From Kribbella sp. VKM Ac-2569 (GTDB lineage: Bacteria > Actinomycetota > Actinomycetes > Propionibacteriales > Kribbellaceae), in the NCBI RefSeq assembly GCF_004216905.1, contig NZ_SGXJ01000008.1, positions 166,211 through 230,210 of the forward strand: 64,000 bases of DNA, read 5' to 3'. The notes under the pieces are model-generated. The model saw only the letters and a program-made list of their open reading frames with translations, had not been told where the DNA came from and searched no databases. Shown in pieces: positions 1 to 9,595 of the stretch. The number at the start of each line of letters is the position of its first letter. Within the stretch, counting starts at the first letter, position 1. A program made the position numbers and the translations under genes.

Positions 1-39
1 GACGCGGACATCTTCGAACGGATTGAAGACGCGAGCTGA
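1..39 (+). CDS. 3' end of an upstream gene (partial)
   Basis: The first 12 codons read as an uninterrupted acidic tail (DADIFERIEDAS) ending at TGA 37-39. Too little is present to name the product. It could be chance coding, because the neighbouring bases hold only decayed genes on the other strand. Confidence 0.3.
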   Translation, partial: DADIFERIEDAS

Positions 40-260
40 GGACCTACAAGAGCCGAGATGGCCTGCTGCCTGAAGGTCATCGGCCAGTAATGTGGGTTGC
101 TAGCAACCATCCTGCCAGACAGCGCCCGCCTGCTGTCCTCGGTATGGAAGCAACGGACCTGGCGCCCGCGCGGTCCATGCGCAGCACCAGCCATCTGCAG
201 GACTTCGGCAGCCGTCTGTTGCACCAGAACATCAGGATCGTCAGGTCCCTGGATCAGGTC

Positions 261-770
261 AGCCGGCCCGGAACGCGCGAGTACGTGAAGCAAGCCGACA
301 AGAGACGCCGCGCCGATGATCTCTCCGGTATCGATCCGCTCGCGAATCGAATCGAGACCAAGCCAGTTGACGCCCTCCGCCTCGTTGATGTCTTCCGGCT
401 CACCGATGTAGTCGGCGCCGTACGACACGAACAGCATACTCTCGGCGTCCGCCGTACCCACCGAAGTCCGCAAGGACACCAGAGGCTTCACGTTTCGCGG
501 CCGCCAGCCTGTCTCCTCCTCGACCTCGCGAGCCGCCGTCACAGCCGGATCCTCATCGGAGTCGACGTACCCGCCTGGAAGCTCCTACCCCCAGCGGTCG
601 ACGATGAAGCGGTGCCGCCACATCATCAACACGTATCTTGCTTGTCATCAAGCACAACTATCATGGCGGCCTTGGGCGTCCGCAGCACGTACTGTTCGAA
701 CCGCGCCCCTTCAGGCAGCTCGACCAATGCGATGCTCAACTGCAAGCGTCGGGTGTGTCATCAATCACCG
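261..770 (-). pseudogene. Nudix hydrolase, broken by a nonsense codon and a frameshift
   Basis: Reading the minus strand gives a Nudix protein in pieces. An N-terminal part (LSIALVELPEGARFEQYVLR...) runs to VVLDDKQD. A one-base shift near 640 follows, then RVLMMWRHRFIVDRWG, then an in-frame TAG at 585-587, then the Nudix box: G-x5-E-x7-REVEEETG, beginning in GGYVDSDEDP. Relatives usually have WGWELPGG here, so the TAG is most simply a TGG-to-TAG change of the Trp codon. The C-terminal part runs to about 261. Intact members hydrolyse nucleoside diphosphate derivatives. With two lesions this copy is almost certainly dead. The outer limits are approximate. Confidence 0.75.
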
Positions 771-830
771 CTCGCCATGGATCTTCCACAATGTGGATTC
801 CGCATCATCGTCGGCCGCCACGCCACGACA

Positions 831-1650
831 TCACCACCTTGCGTGTCGCCCTCCCGGTGGGCTGGCTTCAGATTCGGGCGAGAACGGCCCGTCGCGCAAG
901 TGTCTCAACCTGGCTGCGTCCAAGTCTGCGCCTGTCAGTGCGTTCGTTGGCAGGCTGCGGATGCCGCTAGTCATGGCGGCGACATCGGTTGTCGACGTGA
1001 ACTGCTGGACCGTGTGGACTACCAGGCAGAGGTCTACCCCGACTCGACGTACTGCAGCACATCGAGCCTCGAGGACAGGCAGCATGTCCATCCAGCGACG
1101 GAGCATGCGTAACGCGGTGGTGGGGAGTCCGGCTACTTGGGTCGGGTCGATCCGTGTGAGCTCGCCGGCCACTGAACCTATGCGGAGGTTGTAGCGGTCA
1201 TTCACGCCATCGAGGTATCGCCGTATGCGACGTGAGAGCAACCGTACGCGCCACAGGTCGCCCACCTCGGCAGACAGTGCTGCCAGCCGGCAGAAGTCCT
1301 TCAGGACCTCGCCCAGATGTTGCGTCCACGCCGCATTGGTCTCGCAGGGCTCTCTCGGGAACTTGAACTCGATAGCCGCGAGCGTTGATTGCGTGACCAT
1401 TAGGTCAACGGCGTCAGGGATGCCTCCTCTGCTCCACTCGGTCATGGTGTCGGCCTACGAGCTCCTGGATGGTCGCGAACCGCACGACATCCTCCGTGAG
1501 CACCGCTTCGATGCCAGGCACGCGATGGCGATCTCGGTGAGCTGCGGTGGCTGCCCACACGAGGTCCCAACGAACGGCGCTCATGGACCGATGGGTAATC
1601 GCCGAGTGCTCCGGCAGGCTCTCGCGGCGTGCTGGCATATTTTCTTTCAT
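831..1650 (-). pseudogene. PD-(D/E)XK nuclease-like protein, frameshifted
   Basis: Two overlapping reading frames complete one protein. The first starts at ATG 1650 and reads SAVRWDLVWAATAAH...GIEAVLTEDVVRFATIQELV. The second begins near 1445 with MTEWSRGGIPDAVDLMV...AAIEFKFPREP...TQHLGEVLKDFCRLA and ends at 831. The D...(I)EFK core followed by a helix with GE.LKDF is typical of PD-(D/E)XK nuclease folds. A single frameshift around 1440-1450 separates the halves. The function of the ancestor is not known; a restriction- or repair-type nuclease is an inference. Its start is only 2 bases from the divergent gene at 1649. Confidence 0.6.
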
Positions 1651-1933
1651 GACTGATGAGCGGCTCGGCTACCCCGTCGACGACAGGCCGGCGGCGATGG
1701 GGAGTCGAATCGATGCAGGACACTTGGGTGATTTCGAGTTGGCCGCTGCCCGTGTCGTCGCGCGGCTGACGGGTGAGCGGGTCGTACTCCAAGGTGACAA
1801 CAGTGCTCCTGGGATGGTGGACCTTCGCATCGACAACAAGGACAAGCCGCCCGGATTAGATGGGTTGCGAACGAGCGTGTGGCTCGGGGTCTCACTACTG
1901 GCCGTAACGGGAGACCTGAGGATCACGATGTAG
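1649..1933 (+). CDS. truncated hypothetical protein, 94 aa
   Basis: ATG 1649 opens MTDERLGYPVDD and continues through ARVVARLTGERVVLQGDNSAPGMVDLRI. This resembles the N-terminus of longer actinobacterial hypothetical proteins that I know only by pattern (a DDGS-P-MxDLRI-like stretch early in the protein). The reading frame then stops at 1933 after an unrelated-looking tail, so the gene is probably a truncated remnant. It starts back to back with the frameshifted nuclease-like gene at 1650, which suggests the two were once a divergent pair. No function can be assigned. Confidence 0.45.
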   Translation: MTDERLGYPVDDRPAAMGSRIDAGHLGDFELAAARVVARLTGERVVLQGDNSAPGMVDLRIDNKDKPPGLDGLRTSVWLGVSLLAVTGDLRITM

Positions 1934-2165
1934 CGAGGTAGAGGCGGTGGGACCATCGTGGAGCGCATACGGGCCTGTCCTACGCGCAGATCGTCGAATG
2001 TCAATGCTCGATGATCTGAGGCACGGGAACTACGCTCGGGGTGCGAGCGCACCAGCAGTGATGATCGACGCGAGGGGGTGGAACGAACGATCTTCGGCTC
2101 CTATGACGGTGAGTGCAATGCGCATTGACCTGGTCAGCTTGACGCTATGTGCTGAATGCAAGCGG

Positions 2166-2174
2166 TGGTAAAAT
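2166..2174 (+). promoter_or_regulatory. extended -10 promoter element of the hsd operon
   Basis: TGGTAAAAT is an extended -10 box (TGn-TAnnnT) ending 12 bases before the hsdM ATG. No good -35 lies at 17 bases; a TTGACG at 2139-2144 is 24 bases away, too far for a normal spacer. There is no Shine-Dalgarno sequence before ATG 2187, so the transcript is probably leaderless or nearly so. Confidence 0.55.
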
Positions 2175-2186
2175 CGCCGTAGTTAT

Positions 2187-4655
2187 ATGAATAAACAAAA
2201 TACGACAGGAAGACCAGCTGTGGCCCTCAAGAAATCGGATCTCTACAGTTCTCTGTGGAAAAGCTGCGATGAACTTCGTGGCGGCATGGATGCTTCACAG
2301 TACAAGGACTACATCCTGACCCTCCTGTTCGTGAAATACGTGTCGGACAAGGCGAAAGCCGATCCCGACAGCCTCATCGATGTTCCGGCGGGCGGCTCCT
2401 TCGACGATATGCTCGCCGCCAAGGGCGACAAGGAGATCGGCGACCGCCTCAACAAGATCATTGGCGCGCTTGCCGAAGCCAACGGCCTGCGCAATGTCAT
2501 CGACCTGGCCGACTTCAACGACGAGGAGAAGCTCGGCAAGGGTAAGGAGATGCAGGACCGCCTCTCCAAGCTCGTCACGATCTTCAACGACCTCGACTTC
2601 CGTGGCTCACGTGCCGAGGGGGACGACCTGCTGGGTGACGCGTATGAGTACCTGATGCGCCACTTCGCCACCGAGTCGGGCAAGAGCAAGGGGCAGTTCT
2701 ACACGCCGGCCGAGGTCTCCAGGGTGCTCGCCAAAGTGCTGCAGATTCCAAAGGACGCTAAGCACAGCACCACGGTCTATGACCCGACCTGTGGCTCAGG
2801 CTCGCTGTTGATCAAGGTCGCTGCCGAGGCACCCAACGGTCTCACCATCTACGGCCAGGAGAAGGACAACGCCACCTGGGCATTGGCTGAGATGAACATG
2901 ATCCTCCATGGCAACGAGGATCGGGAGATCCGCAAGGGCGACACCATCACCAGCCCGCAGTTCGCCAAAGGCAGCGAGCTGCGTACCTTCGATTTCGCCG
3001 TCGCCAATCCACCCTTCTCGATCAAGTCGTGGAGCAACGGCTTGGAGAACGAGTTCGCTCGCTTCGAGTATGGCCGGCCGCCGGAAAAGAACGGTGACTA
3101 CGCCTTCCTGCTCCACATTCTCAAGTCGCTGAAGAGCAACGGCAAGGCCGCCATCATCCTCCCGCACGGCGTGCTGTTCCGCGGCAACGCCGAGGCCACC
3201 ATCCGCCAGCGCCTGCTCAAGCATGGCTTCATCAAGGGCATCATCGGCCTACCTGCGAACCTCTTCTATGGCACGGGCATCCCGGCCTGCATTGTCGTGC
3301 TCGACAAGGAGAATGCCCAGGCTCGCACCGGCATCTTCATGATCGACGCATCTAAGGGTTTCATCAAGGACGGCCCCAAGAACCGCCTGCGCAGCCAGGA
3401 CATCCATAAGGTCGTCGACGTTTTCAACAAGCAGATTGAGATCGAGCGCTACTCGCGTATGGTGCCGCTGGCTGAGATCGCCGACCCGAAGAACGACTAC
3501 AACCTCAACATTCCGCGCTACATCGACTCCTCCGAACCCGAGGACATCCAGGATCTGCACGCCCATTTGAACGGAGGCATTCCGGATCGCGACATTGACG
3601 CCCTGTCTCGCTACTGGGACGCCTTCCCACAGCTGCGCAGCCAACTGTTCAAGCCGAACCGTCAGGGTTACAGCGACCTGACTATCGACGTCAGCCATGT
3701 GCAGCAAGCCATCCTTGACTCACCAGAGTTTCAGAAGTTCGCTGCCGAGGCCCGCGACGTGACCGCCGAGTGGTTCGCCGCCCACCGCGACCGGCTGGCA
3801 AACATCGACGCAGGCATACAGCCCAACGACCTGATTACCGTCGTTAGCGAGGCCCTGCTGGCCCAGTTCAAACCAATGCCGCTGCTGGATGAGTACGACG
3901 TCTACGAGCAGCTCATGGCCCACTGGCATAGCACCATGCATGACGATGTCTTCCTGATCATGAACGAGGGCTGGGTCGACGCTGCCAAGCCGCGCAAGAC
4001 CATCGAGGACAAAGACCGCAAGCTCGCCGAAACGCCCGACTTGGTCGTCGGCTCGGGGCGCGGCGCCACCAAGTACAAGATGGACCTCATCCCGCCGGCG
4101 CTCATCGTCGCGCGCTACTTCGCTGAGGAGCAGGCCGAGCTTGAAGAGTTGAGTGCTGCCGCTGAGGAGATCGGCCGAGCCGTCGAGGAGTATGTCGAGG
4201 AGCATGCCGTCGAAGACGGACTCCTCGCGGAGGCCATGGACGACGACAAGATCACTAAGGCGCTCGCCAGCGCGCGGCTAAGGGTCGCCAAGCGTCAGGG
4301 TACCGATCCTGACGAGGTAAAGGCGCTGGAGCACCTGATCAACCTCTACAACGCCGAAGCGGTCGCGAAGAAGTCCGTCAAGGACGCTCAGGCAACACTG
4401 GATCTAGCTACGCTCAAGAAGTACGGCGACCTCACGGAGGCCGACGTGAAGACACTGGTGCTCGACGACAAGTGGCACGGCACCATCGCGAGCCGCATCG
4501 GGAGCGAGGTCAACTCGCTCACGCTTGCTCTCGTGGCGCGCATAAGGGAGCTCGGCGAGCGTTACGTCGACACAGTTGACGCGCTCGACGTCGAGCTGCA
4601 GGAGATTGAAACCAAGGTCATCGACCACCTGACGGCGATGGGGGTCGAGAGATGA
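2187..4655 (+). CDS. hsdM: type I restriction-modification system, DNA methyltransferase subunit
   Basis: This is the N6-adenine methyltransferase (M) subunit of a type I system. It modifies the target chosen by HsdS and is required with HsdS for restriction by HsdR. The 822-residue protein has the HsdM helical N-terminal domain (about 10-160, with YSSLWKSCDELRGGMDASQYKDYIL), the SAM-binding motif DPTCGSGSL near 197 and the catalytic NPPF near 273. It is longer than the usual 500-550 residues because of an extended C-terminal region (about 470-822) rich in acidic helical sequence. Its stop overlaps the hsdS start by 4 bases, so the subunits are translationally coupled. There is no clear ribosome binding site; transcription from the extended -10 would give an almost leaderless mRNA. 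Confidence 0.95.
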   Translation: MNKQNTTGRPAVALKKSDLYSSLWKSCDELRGGMDASQYKDYILTLLFVKYVSDKAKADPDSLIDVPAGGSFDDMLAAKGDKEIGDRLNKIIGALAEANGLRNVIDLADFNDEEKLGKGKEMQDRLSKLVTIFNDLDFRGSRAEGDDLLGDAYEYLMRHFATESGKSKGQFYTPAEVSRVLAKVLQIPKDAKHSTTVYDPTCGSGSLLIKVAAEAPNGLTIYGQEKDNATWALAEMNMILHGNEDREIRKGDTITSPQFAKGSELRTFDFAVANPPFSIKSWSNGLENEFARFEYGRPPEKNGDYAFLLHILKSLKSNGKAAIILPHGVLFRGNAEATIRQRLLKHGFIKGIIGLPANLFYGTGIPACIVVLDKENAQARTGIFMIDASKGFIKDGPKNRLRSQDIHKVVDVFNKQIEIERYSRMVPLAEIADPKNDYNLNIPRYIDSSEPEDIQDLHAHLNGGIPDRDIDALSRYWDAFPQLRSQLFKPNRQGYSDLTIDVSHVQQAILDSPEFQKFAAEARDVTAEWFAAHRDRLANIDAGIQPNDLITVVSEALLAQFKPMPLLDEYDVYEQLMAHWHSTMHDDVFLIMNEGWVDAAKPRKTIEDKDRKLAETPDLVVGSGRGATKYKMDLIPPALIVARYFAEEQAELEELSAAAEEIGRAVEEYVEEHAVEDGLLAEAMDDDKITKALASARLRVAKRQGTDPDEVKALEHLINLYNAEAVAKKSVKDAQATLDLATLKKYGDLTEADVKTLVLDDKWHGTIASRIGSEVNSLTLALVARIRELGERYVDTVDALDVELQEIETKVIDHLTAMGVER

Positions 4656-5758
4656 GCGGCTGGCGGAGCTCGCCGCTCGGCCAAGTTGCGACATTGCAGC
4701 GTGGCTTCGACCTGCCCTCCAGACTCAGGCGTCGCGGAGTCGTTCCGATTGTCAGTTCATCTGGGGTGAGCGGATGGCACGACCGACCGATGGTGAAAGC
4801 GCCCGGCGTCGTTACAGGGCGATATGGAACTCTCGGCGAGGTCTTCTTTCAGGACAACGACTTCTGGCCGCTCAACACGACCCTTTGGGTGTCGGACTTT
4901 CACGGAAATGACGAGCACTTTGTCTATTACCTGCTTCAGCGCGTGAACTTCGCCGCTCACAGCGGAAAGAGCGGCGTCCCTGGTGTGAACCGAAACGACC
5001 TTCATACCGAAGTGGTGTCGCTCCCGATGTCAACGGCCGAGCAGCGCGAGATCGCCGATGCGCTGGCGGACTGTGACGCTCTGATTGTCACCCTGGAACG
5101 GTCGATCGCCAAGAAGCATGCGATGAAGCAGGGCATGATGCAGGAACTTCTCACCGGCAGGACCCGCCTCCCAGGGTTCACCGGTGGGTGGGCCAAGTCC
5201 GCTCTCGGCGCTGTCGCCACTGTGAAGATGGGCCAGTCTCCTGCTGGATCGTCCTACAATACAGCTGGCCAAGGCACGCCGCTCGTCCAGGGCAACGCTG
5301 ATATTCGTCACCGGAGAACCATCGATCGAATCTGGACCACACAGCCAACCAAGCACTGCCGGGCAGGAGATGTTGTGCTGACCGTCCGAGCCCCGGTCGG
5401 CTTCACTGCGGTCGCGTCGAAGGACTCGTGCCTAGGCCGCGGCGTCTGCTCAATCAGCACGAAGGATGACAACAGGTTTCTGTATCACGCGCTTGTCTAC
5501 GCTGAGCCGAGTTGGTCGGTCTACGAACAGGGCAGCACGTTCACGGCTGTGAACTCGAACGAGGTTCGGTCGTTCATCCTCCCCTGGCCCACGGATCAAA
5601 CTGAGAGGCGTGCGATCGCAGCTGCATTGGACGCCGCTGACAACGAGACCGCCCTACTCAGCCAGCGCATTGCGAAAGCGAAGGCCATGAAGCAGGGCAT
5701 GATGCAGGAACTTCTCACAGGACGCACGCGGCTCACCGCCACTGAGGCGTTGTCATGA
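4652..5758 (+). CDS. hsdS: type I restriction-modification system, specificity subunit
   Basis: HsdS reads the bipartite DNA target for the M2S methylase and R2M2S nuclease. The 368 residues form two half-subunits, each a target-recognition domain followed by a conserved helix: TRD1 about 1-125 with helix about 125-170, and TRD2 about 180-305 with helix about 310-360. Both helices end in the same AMKQGMMQELLTGRTRL segment, encoded by a 32-bp perfect direct repeat. ATG overlaps the hsdM stop (4652-4655), and the end overlaps the hsdR start (5755-5758). At 368 aa it is slightly short for the family but has both halves. Confidence 0.95.
   Translation: MSGWRSSPLGQVATLQRGFDLPSRLRRRGVVPIVSSSGVSGWHDRPMVKAPGVVTGRYGTLGEVFFQDNDFWPLNTTLWVSDFHGNDEHFVYYLLQRVNFAAHSGKSGVPGVNRNDLHTEVVSLPMSTAEQREIADALADCDALIVTLERSIAKKHAMKQGMMQELLTGRTRLPGFTGGWAKSALGAVATVKMGQSPAGSSYNTAGQGTPLVQGNADIRHRRTIDRIWTTQPTKHCRAGDVVLTVRAPVGFTAVASKDSCLGRGVCSISTKDDNRFLYHALVYAEPSWSVYEQGSTFTAVNSNEVRSFILPWPTDQTERRAIAAALDAADNETALLSQRIAKAKAMKQGMMQELLTGRTRLTATEALS
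5123..5154 (+). repeat. 32-bp direct repeat in hsdS, copy 1
   Basis: This 32-base stretch begins ATGAAGCAGGGCATGATG and is identical to 5687-5718. It encodes the conserved central helix segment MKQGMMQELL of HsdS. Confidence 0.9.
5687..5718 (+). repeat. 32-bp direct repeat in hsdS, copy 2
   Basis: Identical over 32 bases to 5123-5154, and encodes the second conserved helix of HsdS. Flanking codons for the same amino acids differ between copies, so the identity is stronger than the protein alone requires. Confidence 0.9.
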
Positions 5759-8700
5759 GCGATGTCGGCCAGATCGAGCGCTTGGTCCAGGACCGTGTAG
5801 TCAAGCTGTTCCATGAGCAGTTGGGCTACGAGTATTTGGGCAACCGGGAGTACCGCGAAGGTAACTCGAACATCGAGACCGATCTGCTGACGCAGAACCT
5901 GCGTGCGCGTGGCTACGACGGCAACCTGATCAACAAGACGATCGACCAGCTGAAGAAGGCCGCAGCGCTCGGTGGTGGACACGACCTGTACGAGGCCAAC
6001 CGTGACGTCTACGACTTGCTCCGCTACGGGGTAAAGGTCAAGCCGGGTGCTGGCGAGCACTACGAGACGGTATGGCTGATCGACTGGAGCACGCCGGCAG
6101 CCAACCACTTCGTCGTGGTCGAGGAAGTCACGGTGCTGGGCCAGCACGCCAAGCGCCCGGACGTCGTGCTCTACATCAACGGGATCGCCGTAGCCACGCT
6201 GGAACTCAAGCGGTCGCTCGTCGCAGTGTCCGAGGGCATCCGGCAGACGATCGGTAACCAGAAGCCCGAGTTCATTCGCCCCTTCTTCTCCACGGTCCAG
6301 TTCGTGATGGCGGGCAACGATGTCGAGGGACTGCGCTACGCCGTCATCGACACACCGGAAAAATACTGGCTGGAGTGGAAGGAGCCGTCAGAGGTCGCGG
6401 ATCCGCTCGACCGAGTGCTACTGCAGCTGTGCAGCAAGGATCGCCTGTTGGAGCTGATCCACGACTTCATGGTCTTCGACGCGGGCGTGAAGAAGACGGC
6501 TCGCCACAACCAGTACTTCGGCGTCAAGGCAGCGCAGGCCCGGGTCGCCAAGCGTGAGGGCGGGATCATCTGGCACACCCAGGGCTCGGGCAAATCCCTG
6601 ACGATGGTCTGGTTGGCCAAGTGGCTTCGTGAGCACCAGGGCGATGCGAGGGTCCTGCTGATCACCGACCGTGCCGAGCTGGATGATCAGATCGAGAAAG
6701 TCTTCAACGGCGTCAAGGAACAGATCTACCGTACGAGCAGCGGCGCCGACCTGCTGGATACCTTGAACAAGTCGACCGAGTGGCTGATCTGCTCGCTCGT
6801 ACATAAGTTCCGCGGCTCGGATGAAGAAGCGGCACGTGACGAGGCGCAGAGCGAGTTCATCAAGCAGCTAAACGCCAAGATCCCAAAGAACTTCAAGGCC
6901 AAGGGCAACCTGTTCGTCTTCGTCGACGAAGCTCACCGAACCCAGTCCGGCAAGATGCACGCCGCGATGAAGGAGCTCGTGCCGGGGGCCATGTTCATCG
7001 GCTTCACCGGCACCCCGCTACTCAAGGCTGACAAGACCACCAGCATCGAGACCTTCGGATCGTTCATTCACACCTACAAGTTCGATGAGGCCGTCGAAGA
7101 CGGCGTGGTAGTGGATCTACGCTATGAAGCCCGCAACATCGATCAGCACCTGACCTCACCGGCGCAGGTGGACAAGTGGTTTGAGCTCAAGACCAAGGGC
7201 ATGACCGACCTGTCCAAAGCGGAGCTCAAGAAGCGCTGGGGCACGATGCAGAAGGTCGTTTCGTCCGAGCCGCGTGCCAAGCAGATCGTGCAGGACATCC
7301 TGCTCGACATGGAGACGAAGCCGCGTCTGATGGACGGGCGCGGCAACGCGATGCTGGTGGGCGCGAGCATCTACCAGGCGTGCAAGTTCTACGAGCTGTT
7401 CTGTAGCGCCGGCTTCAAAGGCAAGTGCGCCATCATCACGAGCTATGCGCCCAGTCCGAGTGACATCTCCAAGGAAGACTCAGGCGAAGGTAAGACCGAG
7501 AAGATCCGTCAGTACGACATCTACCGCAAGATGTTGGCTGACCACTTCGGCGAGTCTGAGGATGTAGCCATGAGGAAGGTCGAGCAGTTCGAGCAGGAGG
7601 TCAAGGAGCGATTCGTCAAGCACCCTGGCCAGATGCGGCTGCTGATCGTGGTCGACAAGCTCCTGACCGGCTTCGACGCCCCCAGCGCCACCTACCTCTA
7701 CATCGACAAAACGATGCGTGACCACGGTTTGTTCCAAGCCATCTGTCGGGTCAACCGGCTTGACGGCGACGACAAGGACTACGGCTACATCGTCGACTAC
7801 CAGGATCTGTTCAACTCCCTCGAGGACGCCATCACCGACTACACGTCCGGCGCGCTCGATGGCTACGAGCAGAAGGACATCGAGGGCTTGCTGACCGATC
7901 GGATCGAGAGTGCACGGGATGACCTCGACGAGGCGCTTGAGCGCATCCGAGCCATCTGTGAACCGGTCGCGCAGCCAAGGAACACGCTGCAGTACCAGCA
8001 GTATTTCTGCTCTGCTGAACAGGGCAACGCCGAGCAACTGAAGGCCAACGAACCAAAGCGGGTCGAGCTCTACAAGGCTGTTGCTGCCGTTGCCCGTGCG
8101 TATGCCAACCTGGCGAACGAAATGACGGCCGCTGGCTATACAGACGCGGAGGCTGAGGCGATCAGGAAGGAGATTGCCCACTACGCGAACGTCCGCGACG
8201 AGGTGAAGCTGGGCGCCGGCGAGGATATCGACTTCAAGCAGTACGAAGCTGGTATGCGTTTCTTGCTCGACACCTACATCCAGGCCAACGCTTCCGAGAC
8301 CGTGTCGAACTTTGAAGACACTGGTCTTGTCGAGCTCATCGTCCAGATGGGTGCTGGTGCGATCGACAAGCTCCCCGAGCGCATCAAGCAAGATCCCGAA
8401 GCCGTAGCCGAGACGATCACCAACAACATGCGCAAGGTGATCATCGACGAACGGGCAATGAACCCGAAGTACTACGACAAGATGTCGGAGCTGCTCGACG
8501 CCATCATCGAGGAACGGCGCAAAGGAGCGATCGAGTATCAGGCCTACCTTGCCAAGCTGCTGGAGACCGCCAGGAAGCTTGGCACGAAAGAGTCAGACAC
8601 GAAGTATCCGGACTGGGCAGATGACGGCGCAAAGCGTGCTCTGTTCGACTTCCTCTACCCTGACGAGCATCTTGCTGGCGAGATCGACAGCGTCGTGCGG

Positions 8701-8841
8701 CATACCAAGCCGGATTCCTGGGTTGGCAGCCCAATCAAGGAACGCAGGGTCCGGAACGCCATCAGGGGCAAGCTGCCGACTGACTTCGACCGGATCGATG
8801 AACTGTTTGAACTGGTGAAGGCACGCTATGAGTACCGCTAG
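5755..8841 (+). CDS. hsdR: type I restriction-modification system, endonuclease/translocase subunit
   Basis: HsdR translocates and cuts unmodified DNA using ATP. The 1028-residue protein shows the N-terminal PD-(D/E)XK nuclease core (RPDVVLY with the ELK motif, about 133-151), Walker A (TQGSGKSL, about 274), the DEAH box (VDEAHRTQSGK, about 390) and SF2 helicase motifs, including the FTGTPL stretch and a C-terminal LLTGFDAP motif. The length is normal for HsdR. Its ATG overlaps the hsdS stop by 4 bases and its end overlaps the next gene by 14 bases, so the operon is tightly coupled and complete. The key nuclease and ATPase residues visible here are intact. Confidence 0.95.
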   Translation: MSDVGQIERLVQDRVVKLFHEQLGYEYLGNREYREGNSNIETDLLTQNLRARGYDGNLINKTIDQLKKAAALGGGHDLYEANRDVYDLLRYGVKVKPGAGEHYETVWLIDWSTPAANHFVVVEEVTVLGQHAKRPDVVLYINGIAVATLELKRSLVAVSEGIRQTIGNQKPEFIRPFFSTVQFVMAGNDVEGLRYAVIDTPEKYWLEWKEPSEVADPLDRVLLQLCSKDRLLELIHDFMVFDAGVKKTARHNQYFGVKAAQARVAKREGGIIWHTQGSGKSLTMVWLAKWLREHQGDARVLLITDRAELDDQIEKVFNGVKEQIYRTSSGADLLDTLNKSTEWLICSLVHKFRGSDEEAARDEAQSEFIKQLNAKIPKNFKAKGNLFVFVDEAHRTQSGKMHAAMKELVPGAMFIGFTGTPLLKADKTTSIETFGSFIHTYKFDEAVEDGVVVDLRYEARNIDQHLTSPAQVDKWFELKTKGMTDLSKAELKKRWGTMQKVVSSEPRAKQIVQDILLDMETKPRLMDGRGNAMLVGASIYQACKFYELFCSAGFKGKCAIITSYAPSPSDISKEDSGEGKTEKIRQYDIYRKMLADHFGESEDVAMRKVEQFEQEVKERFVKHPGQMRLLIVVDKLLTGFDAPSATYLYIDKTMRDHGLFQAICRVNRLDGDDKDYGYIVDYQDLFNSLEDAITDYTSGALDGYEQKDIEGLLTDRIESARDDLDEALERIRAICEPVAQPRNTLQYQQYFCSAEQGNAEQLKANEPKRVELYKAVAAVARAYANLANEMTAAGYTDAEAEAIRKEIAHYANVRDEVKLGAGEDIDFKQYEAGMRFLLDTYIQANASETVSNFEDTGLVELIVQMGAGAIDKLPERIKQDPEAVAETITNNMRKVIIDERAMNPKYYDKMSELLDAIIEERRKGAIEYQAYLAKLLETARKLGTKESDTKYPDWADDGAKRALFDFLYPDEHLAGEIDSVVRHTKPDSWVGSPIKERRVRNAIRGKLPTDFDRIDELFELVKARYEYR

Positions 8842-9550
8842 CGCTCACCTCACCATCCGCGGCATCGATATCGATGTCGTCTACAAGAACATCAAGAACC
8901 TACACATCGGCGTCTACCCGCCCATGGGTCGTGTCCGCGTCGCCGCACCCGAGCGCCTCGATGACGATCAGGTCCGCCTCGCGGTTATCCAACGACTGTC
9001 GTGGATCAAGCGTCAGCGCGAGCAGCTGCAGTCCACTCAACGCCAGTCCGAGCGCGAGATGCTCACCGGCGAGTCCCACTACGTCTGGGGTAACCGACAT
9101 CGCCTCAAGGTCATCGAACGGCCCGGACGCGCACACTTTGAGGTCGACAGTGACCGGCTCCTGCTGTACGTCCCTGCCGGAACTAGCGGCGAGTGTCGCC
9201 GCGAGCTGCTTGATCGGTGGTATCGGGAACAACTCCGTCAAGCCCTCCCTCACCTGATCGCGAAATGGGAGCGGAGGCTCGATTTGTCGGTGCCTCGGTG
9301 GAGTGTTCGACGCATGAAGACCAAGTGGGGCTCGTGTAACCGCGAAAGCCGGCACATCTGGTTCAATGTCGAGCTCGCCAAGAAGCATCCCGACTGCCTG
9401 GAGTACATCGTCGTCCACGAGATGACCCATTACCTCGAACGTAAGCATGGGGATCGTTTCACCAAACTCATGGACGGTTTCATGCCGGACTGGCGCAACC
9501 GCCGGGACCAGCTCAACGACACGCCGCTTGGGCACGAGGAATGGAAGTAG
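8828..9550 (+). CDS. DUF45 / YgjP-like zinc metallopeptidase linked to the type I system
   Basis: The 240-residue protein carries HEMTH (HExxH zinc motif) near residue 197, within IVVHEMTHYLERKHGDRF. It is preceded by the WGSCN segment typical of the DUF45/YgjP (M48-related, SprT-like) family. These small proteases are often found as the last gene of type I restriction operons. Their role is not established; control of HsdR by proteolysis has been suggested for such systems and is only an inference here. The start lies inside the end of hsdR (14-base overlap), so it is co-translated. Confidence 0.85.
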   Translation: MSTASAHLTIRGIDIDVVYKNIKNLHIGVYPPMGRVRVAAPERLDDDQVRLAVIQRLSWIKRQREQLQSTQRQSEREMLTGESHYVWGNRHRLKVIERPGRAHFEVDSDRLLLYVPAGTSGECRRELLDRWYREQLRQALPHLIAKWERRLDLSVPRWSVRRMKTKWGSCNRESRHIWFNVELAKKHPDCLEYIVVHEMTHYLERKHGDRFTKLMDGFMPDWRNRRDQLNDTPLGHEEWK

Positions 9551-9595
9551 AGCTCATGAGCGGACGCGCTTGCTGCGGGCCAAAGAGAGGCCGAT

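Noticed and set aside
2139..2174. classical -35/-10 promoter for hsdM using TTGACG
   Set aside because: The spacer to TAAAAT is 24 bases, well outside the normal 16-18, so only the extended -10 was kept.
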